Shown piece after piece: positions 1-10,400 of a stretch of DNA of 64,000 nt. The translations under genes were made by a program, and so were the position numbers. Location: positions 74,526,090 to 74,590,089 of the forward strand of contig CM060318.1 of assembly GCA_030674155.1 (NCBI GenBank), read 5' to 3'. This DNA comes from Stramonita haemastoma. Lineage: Eukaryota > Mollusca > Gastropoda > Neogastropoda > Muricidae. Below the pieces are notes generated by a model. The model did not search any database, was not told where the DNA came from, and worked only from the letters and a program-made list of their open reading frames with translations. How positions within the stretch are numbered: position 1 is the stretch's first letter; every line of letters begins with the position of its first letter.

Positions 1-274
1 GACCTCTGTTACCAACACGATGTGTCCTTTGTCACTGTGCGTTTAATTCTAAAAAGTAAGACGCCCCTATCACCAGTGTAATGAGGTCTAAAGGTGTGAA
101 GAGTCCAATAAGCTGTTAGCTCGTTGCTGCTCCCAGTGGAATTGTGTACAGTGTGCTACTTTTCTGAATAAACATCTGTTTAAACCCAAAGAGTCCTTAA
201 TTTACGATTCATTTAACCTGAAAGCTTTACTAACTTTAGACGGTCAGAATTAGCTTTATCAGTCAAAGTCTTTT

Positions 275-365
275 TTTTTCTTTTTAAAAAATTCTTTTAT
301 TTCAAAGGTAATGGAATAAGCACTTATGTGCTTTTTTACATCCAGTCCCTTGTATATGCTGTTTT
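275..365 (+). repeat. Dispersed repeat with 'ataagcac-ttatgtgctttt' core
   Basis: The segment with atggaataagcacttatgtg followed by tacatccagtccct recurs in diverged form at 16905-16985 and 20685-20750, and in reverse orientation at 8575-8650. This marks an interspersed repeat family. I see no coding capacity. It may be the 3' part of the SINE-B family, because the reverse copy at 8575 abuts a SINE-B fragment. Confidence 0.5.
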
Positions 366-528
366 GTAAATTTTGTCAAATTTAAACATTCAGCCTTGTT
401 TCCAGATATTCAGAATCTACGATATTATGTATGATGATTATGGTGGATGAATTTAAGTGTGACTAAATGTTTGCTCTGGGGAGAAGATGGACATGGAGGG
501 ACAGGAGAAAGATATTGGGTGTGTTGTT

Positions 529-529
<1 letters not shown>

Positions 530-573
<44 letters not shown>

Positions 574-700
574 TGTGTGTGTGTGTGTGTGTTGTGTGTA
601 GTTGTGTGTGTGTGTGTGGTGTGTGTGTGTGTGTGAGTGGTTTGTTTGTGTGTGTTGTGTGTGTGTGTGTGTGGTGTTGTGGAGTGTATGGTTGTGTGTA
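530..700 (+). repeat. (TG)n microsatellite
   Basis: Imperfect GT repeat of about 170 bp in the first visible ADAM17 intron. It lies on the sense strand, so the pre-mRNA carries a UG-rich tract. Confidence 0.95.
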
Positions 701-935
701 GTGTGTGTTATTATTATTGTTATTGCCACTGGAAAATTTTGAGTAAAAAAACACCAGCAACAATATTTTGTTATATACATCTATAAACTTAGCCATTTTC
801 GTAATATGCTCATGTGTGATTAGAATGACAGAGTTAATGCACCAGGGTACATACTGTGATGGCCATTGATAAAAGCTGTAGTTAACTGGGCTCAACGTGA
901 CGTGATGAGTGCAAAGCTTGTGTTGTGTTTTACAG

Positions 936-1019
936 ATGCAGATTCACACACAGTTCACTGCCAACCCCAAGGGGCATTACAATTCTGACACAAGCTGGGA
1001 CTACAATCAGAAATTATAT
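936..1019 (+). CDS. ADAM17: ADAM17 exon W1 (catalytic domain)
   Basis: 28 codons, phase 0 in and out, bounded by ttacag and gtaagt. It reads MQIHTQFTANPKGHYN..SWDYNQKLY, matching the QI....KHYN...WDVKMLLE stretch of ADAM17 catalytic domains. The initial ATG is internal (a Met within the domain), not a translation start. Confidence 0.85.
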
Positions 1020-2452
1020 GTAAGTGTCAGTCTTCATGGTGGACAGAGAATTTAATATATTGTCCTGAATATCATGTTGAAGAAAATATTAATTAAGGTG
1101 TATGAAAATGTCAGTCTGAGTGTTTGCGTCATCATCTTAATTCCTAAGGTACGGCACTTGTGATGGCTAGTTTAGTTTGTCCTTCTTTCATAAAGGTAGA
1201 CTACACAACTGAATAGTTTGAATTGTAAGAAAAAGTAATAGCATAAAAGTTTTAAAAATTATTTTCAACTTTGTCCAAACTTTAGTCAGCAGATTTTTTT
1301 GCAATGGATGGATGGGTTGGGCGGGGGGGGGTACTAATGAAGGCATTCAACACAATTTTGGGGGTACCTTCAGTTAAGCATTTTATCTAAAAATACTTGT
1401 TTTATTGTCTTGTCACATTTTTTCAAATCTATAACTTTGGTGAATGATGTACGACCATGATAAAATTACGCAAACTTTATTCATGTTAACACTGCAAAAG
1501 TTGAAACCCATGTCCTAAGTGTGTACTCAGTCCATAGCCTAGTAATCTCGGTGTGCTGCTGTGAATGAGAACGGTGCTGTTTTGTTCAGGCCTAGTGTGT
1601 TAAGTCCATGGCCTAGTAGTGTAGGTGTGATGTTGTGCATGACGACGGTGCTGATGTTGTGCGTGATTGACTGTGCTGTTTTTGTCAGGCTAGTGTGTTT
1701 TTAGTCCATGGCCTAGTAGTGTAGGTGTGTGCTGTGCATGACGACAGTGCGGTTTTGTTCAGGCCTAGTGTGTTTAGTGCATAGCCTAGCAGTGTAGGTG
1801 TGCTGTTGTGCATGACGACTGTGCGGTTTTGTTCAGGTCTAATGTGTTTAGTCCATGGCCTAGTAGTGTAGGTGTGCTGTTGTGCATGACAACAGTGCGG
1901 TTTTGTTCAGGCCTAGTGTGTTTAGTGCATAGCCTAGTAGTGTAGGTGTGCTGTTGTGCATGACGACAGTGCGGTTTTGTTCAGGCCTAGTGTGTTTAGT
2001 GCATAGCCTAGTAGTGTAGGTGTGCTGTTGTGCATGACGACTGTGCGGTTTTGTTCAGGCCTTCAGCAGGTCTCGCAACATCAACCGGTTCTGCCTGGCC
2101 CACCTGTTCACCAGCTACCCCTTCAAAGACAACGTGCTGGGATTGGCTTTCATCGCCCCGAAAGTGCTGCTGCCGCTGGGGGCATCTGTTCTATATGTAA
2201 GCTGGGTTTTGTTTGTGTTTTGGTTTGGGTTTTTTTCTGTTGAGTTATAGTTTTTGATTGTGTGACTTGTGTATCATGATGAAGAGTGTTTAGGTGTTAT
2301 GATCACAGTAAAGTGGTTGATTATGATTTTTTTTTTTATGTTAGAGCATTCTCTGATTTAAGTATGTTGTCATTAAACATGTGTTCACACTTTTGCTTGT
2401 ATTCATTTACACATTTCTCACACAAACACACAGAGACTCAGACACACACAGA

Positions 2453-2544
<92 letters not shown>

Positions 2545-3834
2545 TACACTCTCACCACCACACACAAACATACATACACATTGTGCATACATGTACACAC
2601 GATACACAGATAGGATATACTCATGAATGCATGCACATGTACATGTTCATAGTCATATACAAGTACACACACAGACACACGTTGTCTACAGCTCTCTTTC
2701 TCTCTCTCACTTTGTGTTTCCTTTACTGTTGTGCTCTTTCCATCTTGATCTCTTTGTTTCTCTCATACTGGATCAAAATTGATAAACAAAAAAAGAGCAG
2801 GCTGTTTGCTAACACTTTGATGAGAATTTGCATCAGTTAAACATGAATTACAGATACCCTATTTTCAGCTCAGCTTCTTCATAGATCAGTATCTTATTGT
2901 CTTGTTCTGTTATGTCCAGCCTGTCAAAGGTTCTGTGTATTTTGAACAGCCTCTTTCATAGAGGGGGCCCCGGTGTACCCACGCACTGGATGGAGCTCTG
3001 CTAAGAACAGCCGAAAGCAACAAGTGCTGTCCCTCCAGTTTGAGCTGGTCACCACTCACGGTCAGTTCTGCTAGCAGGCTTACATGTTTTGATGATAATA
3101 GTAATAATAATAATATTGATAATGATGATGATGATAAATGGAAGTGATAACAGCGCTATGTTTTGGAGGTCTGAGTCTTTTTTTCTCCTTGCTTGTTTTG
3201 TTCTTACAGGGTGCTGATTTTTCAGATACAGAGATTCACTGCTTCTTATCATCTGGTGTCTTTTTTTTGGGTGCTGATTTCTTTTGGCTGAATTTCAATG
3301 ATTTTTCTTCATTTTCTTCCAGTGGAAAATGAATTTTATGTATGACAAATAGGAATCATGAGTCAGTATGTGCATATGATAGGTTTAAACCATATTCACT
3401 TCTTATTGATTTTTATTTTATCCTTTGTTAAAATCAATGACATGAATCATTCCTTTATAATTGATTTTTATTTAATCATTTTGTTATACTTAATGACACA
3501 GAATTGATTCACTCCTAACTGATTTTTGCTAGCTCCTTTGTTAATCTAATGACATGTGATTCTCTCTGTGTGCATGTCTGGTGCTGTGGACAATACAGAA
3601 CTGGGTAAGTTAACAAAACAGGGCTTGGTAAAACTGCTGTGTGAATACATAGGGAGTGTGTGAATGTGCACACGTACATGTGCGCATGCAAGTGTGTGAG
3701 TGTATTTATGCAAACATTTGCCACATTTGTATATGTAAGTGCAAATCAGAAAAAAGCATCTGAAATACAAGGCTTGCCTCTTTTCATGCCTTAAAATAAA
3801 TAACTCTTGCTCTCTCTTTTTTTCTCTTTCATAT

Positions 3835-3869
<35 letters not shown>

Positions 3870-4360
3870 ACCACACACACACACAACACACACACACCAC
3901 ACACACTCCGCTCCGCTCCACTCCACTCCACTCCACCTTACCCCACCCCACCCTACCCCACCCACACATGCACGCACGCACGCACACACGCACGCCACCA
4001 TCACCACCACTACTTCTACTACCATCACCAACAACAACAATACCAACAAGATGAATCTCACATCATCTTGATCGAAACCTCTCCCTTTATCAGTGACCCC
4101 CAAATTCACCGTGGCTTGTGTACAAATGCACTGCCAGGTCATAACTGGGGAGCAGAGCACGACCCAGACACCGACGAATGTGGGCCCAGTAGTCGAGATG
4201 ACGGCAAATACGTCATGTGGCCGTACGCCGTGCCTGGCTTTGAGGACAACAACAAGGTTGGTGAAACAGTAAATGGTGGTACAGGGATAGAAAGAAAGGG
4301 GTGGATGTTGTGTGGTAAAGTGCGTGCAGTGTGTCTGTTGAGGTGAGGGTGTTGGAGTGT

Positions 4361-4425
<65 letters not shown>

Positions 4426-7400
4426 GGTTGTATGTGCTTGTGTTCATGTAAATTTGTGCAACCTGTGTGTATGCGTAGCTACTATGTATTCATATGTGTA
4501 CATTTTGATCATGGACTTGAGAGAGGGGGAAAGAGAGAGAGAGAGAGTGTGTGTGTGTGTGTGCTGTGCATGGCATGCTGCATACATGTATGTGTGTGCG
4601 TATTTTGTGTGCATTAGTTTTATGCTTATAAATTTCATCTCACTTTTGTCCTCTTCTTCACAAGATTCCAGAGCTATTTTTTCCTGCAAGCCTGTAGTTG
4701 TTTTTTTTTCCCTTTTTTTCTTCATAATGCGGTTGTGTAGTTTGCAGTGTTGGTAACAGTGACATACATGGTGATTTTTGGGAAATGGTGATGGATGGAT
4801 GTTAAATTATCAGAGTGTGTCTTCTGCTGCAGTTCTTCTCTCCCTGTAGCAAGCGGTACATTGCTCCAGTGCTGAGGTCCAAGTCTGCCTTCTGCTTCCG
4901 AGGTAAGCACTGGAGCTGGAGAGTTGTCCTTCTTTCATTCGATGTTGTAGTTTTTTTTTCTAAGTCAGTGTAATCATTTTGTTGTTGTTGTGCTTTGTGT
5001 TTCTTGATGTTTAGAAACCCTCTTTTTAAGTTTTAGAAACCTTTTTTTTCTTCATTGATGAGTTGATCATTAACAGTGTTTTGTTTTGATGATTTTTTTC
5101 TCTCTCATAATTTGATGCACACGTTTGAGCATGGTTGTGCATTGTGCACTGGAAATGAAAGTTGGAATGCTGATAAATAGGGCATCATGTCTGACTTTCA
5201 CAAATGTAGCGTAAGTGAATGAGCGAATGAGTGGCAGAAGCAGTGTTTGCATGTTGGGAATGTTTGGGCCTGACTGTAAAAGACAAGCTGTACACATTGT
5301 GTTAATCGTCTGCAGGTTTTTATACTGTTATGTCAAGAAGTTTGGCTTATGCTGTTTGAAGCTTAGAGCTTAATGATGCTTTCTGCAGTAAAGGTGAAAA
5401 AGGTGAAAAAGTCTTGTCTCTAATGACTTTGGAAAAAACCTCAAAGGCTGAAAGCAAAAGTGACATGGGACTGGGACCTTGCAGTGTGTCAAGACTGCTG
5501 AATTGTTGCATTCTGGCTTTTGGATTGTGCATTTGGGCTTCCTGTAATGGCTTTTAACCCTGAGCTGTCTGCCTTTGCTCTCTCTATAGATGTCCTGTAT
5601 TTTCCTGAAGTACTAAACTGTCTTCAAATCTGAACTTATGGGATAAGTAGGCACTTAACCTTAATTTGAAATGCTTTATAAAATGGTACAGAAAACTGCT
5701 TTTTCCAAATCTGAACTTATGGGACAAAGAGGTACTAAATTAACCTTATTTTGAGATGCTCTATAAATGGTACAGAAAGCTGTTATGTTTGAAATGTAAT
5801 TAAAGTGGTCCTGAAGGGAATTAAAGACAGTTACTGTGTCTTGATTATTATGAAGAATTTTGGGGGGATGAGAAATGAGTATGCTGGTGATTTTGGAGTG
5901 TGAATAAATGAAACTTGCACTTTAAACAGATGACCAAAAATTGATTGCAGTTTCTTTTAAAGATTTTCCAAATTTATGACCAGCAAAATTACTAAGTGAA
6001 ATCCTTACATCATGACCAAGTTTCAAGGCTGTCAGTTTTTAGAAATTTTATTTTATTTTCAACTTGATTTAATTCATTTGACTGCTTTCACAATTTTCTT
6101 TACATGAATCAGACTAAGCTGATTATAATTACATGAGTTACAATTTTAATCAATTTTTGCACAAGTTTGAGCCAACTGATCATTTTTGTTTATGACACCA
6201 AGTGATAATTACCATTTGAACATAATTTGGAATCAAGACTTAGGGTTGTGACAGTGGTACAGGTTGTATGAAATATGCTTCTTTGAACATAATTGAATTT
6301 AATTTCCCAAGTGTGTTCTTCTCAGCAAATCTCTTTCCACAGTATTGGCATTAAGCAGTTGGTTTTGGATTGGTCTGTTCATCTTTTAACATCTTTAACA
6401 TGGGAGATTTTTCTTTCTGCTGAAACCATTTACTTAACCAGTTTTTTAACCCCAAACCAAAGAAAAATGAATGTAACAAGAAGTAAAACACACTCATAAA
6501 AAAGAAGAATGAAAAATGTTGACTCAAGTGAAAGCTTTATTCACTGGAAGTGTAACAGAACATCTGTTTTATTTTTGTACCTTGCCTCTTTTTTGTATGA
6601 TGTTTTTTCTTTAAGAATGGCAATAATCAATTTAATCAAAATGATAAACTTAGACATTTTTTTTTTAATATCTCACCTGTCATATGAAATATATGAATGT
6701 AAATGCCCCAAATCCTGTCTTATCCCTTGGAATTGTATACATGTATGTGGTATGTTGTGTATTTCACAGCTCATTTCAGTCAGTAGAATAGAAGAAGAGT
6801 GTATTTGCTAAAACTTTATCATGAGAAAGGAGCGGTGTATCTAATCAAACATTTGGTCTTATCATTACTCATCCACCATCTGCAGAAATATTGCTGGTTT
6901 GAAAACCTTGCCAGTGTGTCTGTCTATAGATTAGTTCAGCACATTCCAGTAGATTTGTCCAGCACATTCAATAAAGCATCCAAACCAAATTGGAAATATA
7001 TGTATAAAAGATTTTCATGGTATAATTATTTTTGGTCCTTGACTTCCTCTCAGAACAAAAAAAACTATTGAAATATATGTAAAAAACACACACAAACCCA
7101 TTTTGAATATAAGTACATAGGTAGTGAAATGATGACATAACAGCTTTATAGTTAAGCGAAGATTAAAGTAATAAAGCCTAACTGGAAGTATCAGAAGCAA
7201 TATTTTTTTGTTTTTGTTGTTTTTTTCCCCCCACCTTCCTCAGAAAAAAAAGAACTGTCACTGATATGCCATAAAGAGAAGTGCTCATTGCTTTGTAGTG
7301 TTTGCGATATGTTTAAATGATGACACGCAGCAACACAGTTTACCTGTCTGTTATAACTTATTTTTAACCCCTTTGTTGCCATGCCCATTTTATGCTCACT

Positions 7401-10400
7401 TACAGTTATTTGCCAACAGGATTTTGTGGCGCATTTAAAAACTCAGAAGCATAATGACAAAAGCTTTCTTGAGGCACTAAAGAGATTAATCCCCCCCCCC
7501 CTCCCAAAAAAAAAAGAAGTTCTGTTACATGGCACAATATTATAGAATATGAAGGTGTGTGTGTACACAAGCACACATGAATGCATACATGTATGCACAC
7601 ATACATGCCACACATGTAATCATGCATGCACACACCTAACCTTACAACTCTAGTCGCAGACTTTATATCATTTATTTGCAAACATATCTGAACAATTTGT
7701 AGATATATATCACTTCTTTGTGTCTTAAACCCCTGCTGGTTTTCTGCACACATTGTCACTCCCTATTCTAAAGATACCCATAAATCAAACATAGTTGGCT
7801 TTGATAGTAATTGAAGCTTACATAGATATTTTCAAGCATGAAAAGTAAAAAGATTTTCTATAGTTGGCTTTGATGGTAGTTGAAACTTGCATAGCTATGT
7901 TCAAGGAAGGAAAGTAAAGAGATCTGTAGTTGGCTTTAATGATAGTTAAACCTTACATAGAAATGTTCAAGCAAGAAAAGTAAAGAGATCTCTTGTTGGC
8001 TTTGCTAGTAGTTTAGATTTACATAGATCTATGTTTTCAAGCAAGGAAAGTAAAGAGATCAGTAGTTGGCTTTGATGGTAGTTTAAGCTAACATAGATCT
8101 ATATGTTGAAGCAAGGAAAGTAAAAAGAGATCTGTAGTTGGCTTTGATGATAGTTGAAGCTTACATAGAAATGTTCAAGCAATAAAAGTAAAAAGACATC
8201 TGTAGTTGGCTTTGATGATAGTTGAAGCTTACATAGAAATGTTCAAGGAAGGAAAGTAAAGAGATCTCTTGTTGGCTTTGCTGGTAGTTAAAATGAACAT
8301 AGATCTATGTTTTCAAGCAAGGAAAGTAAAGAGATCAGTAGTTGGCTTTGATGGTAGTTTAAGCTTACATAGATCAACATTTTCAAGCAAGGAAAGTAAA
8401 ACGAGATCTGTAGCTGCACCTTGTATTTCTACCTCAGTTGTAGAGGTCTTCTTGTGCTCGTCCTATGGAAAGTAGGACATCTTCTGCATACATTAATTTA
8501 AAACCTGTTCCGCTTTTTGGAAGAATAGGCCATTGTGTGCCAGTGGAAATGGATGACAAAGGTTACAAAACTGCATACATGCGGGGACGGAATGTAAAAA
8601 AGCACTTGAGTGTTTATTCCATCATCTTCAAAATAAAAGAATAAATAAATAAATAAATAAATAAGTAAAAGTTGGCTGCTGGCTTTGATCACTATTGGCT
8701 GCTACCTTGCACATTCACTTTTCTCTTTTCTTTTCTTTTTGCATTGTAGGTCTTAGCAAAAAAAAAAAAAAAAAAATCCTAACTTAATTTCCAGACTGTG
8801 AGTTGCCCTTATTTTGTCAAGCACGGAAAATGAGTTACTACGTGCAGAATACATCCTAAACACTGCTAATCTTTCAAACAGATTTTTGTAGTTTTAAAAA
8901 AAAAGTATATATAGATTTTTGTAGTTACGCTAACATGTCATTTACACAATGGACCCCTGATGTCATCTGAAAAGGAAAGGTTGCTAGCATTTCATTAGTT
9001 ATCTCTCTCTGCTTTTTAAATGTGGATTGTTTGAAAACTGGTTTTGTGCCAGTGTTAGTAAAAACACTGTAGCTTAGAATAGCTTATATGAAATTAACTG
9101 CTGCTGATAATGCAAAATCCTTGACTGCAAACAAAAACAAAATCCACAATTTTATTTTTGTATATAATGGTAGTTTAAAACTGAGTTGATATCAGTTCAA
9201 TATTTTTTTAATTAAGATTAGTTATGGTCCATATTGTTCTGTCCTCATATATGATTTTTATAGTCAGTTTTGAAATGTCTTGCATTGACAATGATTTTGC
9301 TTGTGAATTCTGCACTTAACACGGTACGTTTGTCAGGTTTGCTTGCAGAACTGTTAACAAGATCTTCTGTATGTAAATGAATGTAACAAGTCTCAAATCA
9401 TGGTTTAACTAACTTCTGTCTGTATGTGTTCTCGGACAAAGAAAGTATCTTGAAAAACTGTCAACAAATATCACAAAATAAAAAAAAATGTTTTGCCCTT
9501 GTACTTAATACAAAACAGTCTCTACCACAAAGACTTACATGTCTGCCTTTACACTGTCATGGTTGGTCTACAGCAGTTTTTGGATTGTAACCTCCCTGAT
9601 CTTTTAAATTGGAATAACTACTACCAACACAAAATAATGCTGCTTATTTTGTTCTGTGCAAGAGTTTATAAAAAAACAAAAAAACAAAGCCTCTCCTCAA
9701 CTTAGGTCACTTCACCAAGGATGTGTCACAGCTCATATACAGCTCTCTTCCTAAACATCTGCCTGTTATTACTAGTATGAAGCTTGACACTGCTCCATCT
9801 TTCCAGTCTGATGTGATACAGTTCTGTGAATCATTCAGAGCAGCTTTTTGTTCAGGCTCTCATGCTGAACATGGTTGTCCCATGCATTTAAACCTGTATG
9901 GAAGGTGCCCCATTCCTACATGATTTCAAATATCTGGAATTCTTTTCCTTGATTTCTGCTGTCTTCACAAACCTCTGCTGTTTTCCTGCACTTCTGCTGT
10001 CTTCCTGCACTTCTGCTGTCTTCCTACACTTGTGCTGTCTTCCTACACTTGTGCTGTCTTCCTACACTTCTGCTGTCTTCCTACACCTCTGTTGTATTCC
10101 CAAACCACTGCTATCTTCACAAACTTACGCTGTCTTCACAAACCTCTGCTCCCTTCCGAAACAGCTGCATAATGTTTCCCCTTTATCCTCCTTTAAGTAC
10201 CAGGCCAAAAGTTTCAAGTTTATGAAATGATGAATAAACTGGAAAAATAAGGCACACTTAGGAGATTATTGTGAGGTGTGTGTGTGTGTGTGTGGAGAAA
10301 GTCAGTCAAAGTCAAAATTTTATTTCCAAATATTTATTTGTGTGTGTGTGTGTGTGTGAGCGCGTATATGCATGGGTGTGCATGTCTGCATGTGTTATAT

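Larger units (their letters stand above)
1..935. other. ADAM17 intron (left edge), no exon seen
   Basis: I find no ADAM17-like exon before 936. The stretch holds a dispersed AT-rich repeat near 275-360 and a (TG)n tract at 530-700. It ends in the acceptor tttacag at 929-935. The upstream exons (signal peptide, prodomain, first half of the catalytic domain) must lie left of the window. Confidence 0.7.

Noticed and set aside
1..190. Possible 3' end of an LTR element (ctgaataaacatctgttt near 165)
   Set aside because: Only one end is in the window and no partner repeat or TG...CA boundary could be shown.
425..895. Long His/Thr and Cys/Val reading frames over TG/CA tracts (also 2286-2840, 3546-4346, 17275-17916, 53447-53935, 56117-56719, 60032-60589, 61248-61997)
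   Set aside because: Dinucleotide repeats have no stops in some frames; these are repeat artefacts with no family similarity.
2153..2160. Programmed frameshifting as explanation for the ADAM17 frame breaks
   Set aside because: The breaks lack a shared slippery heptamer and occur several times, which fits indels better than a programmed event.
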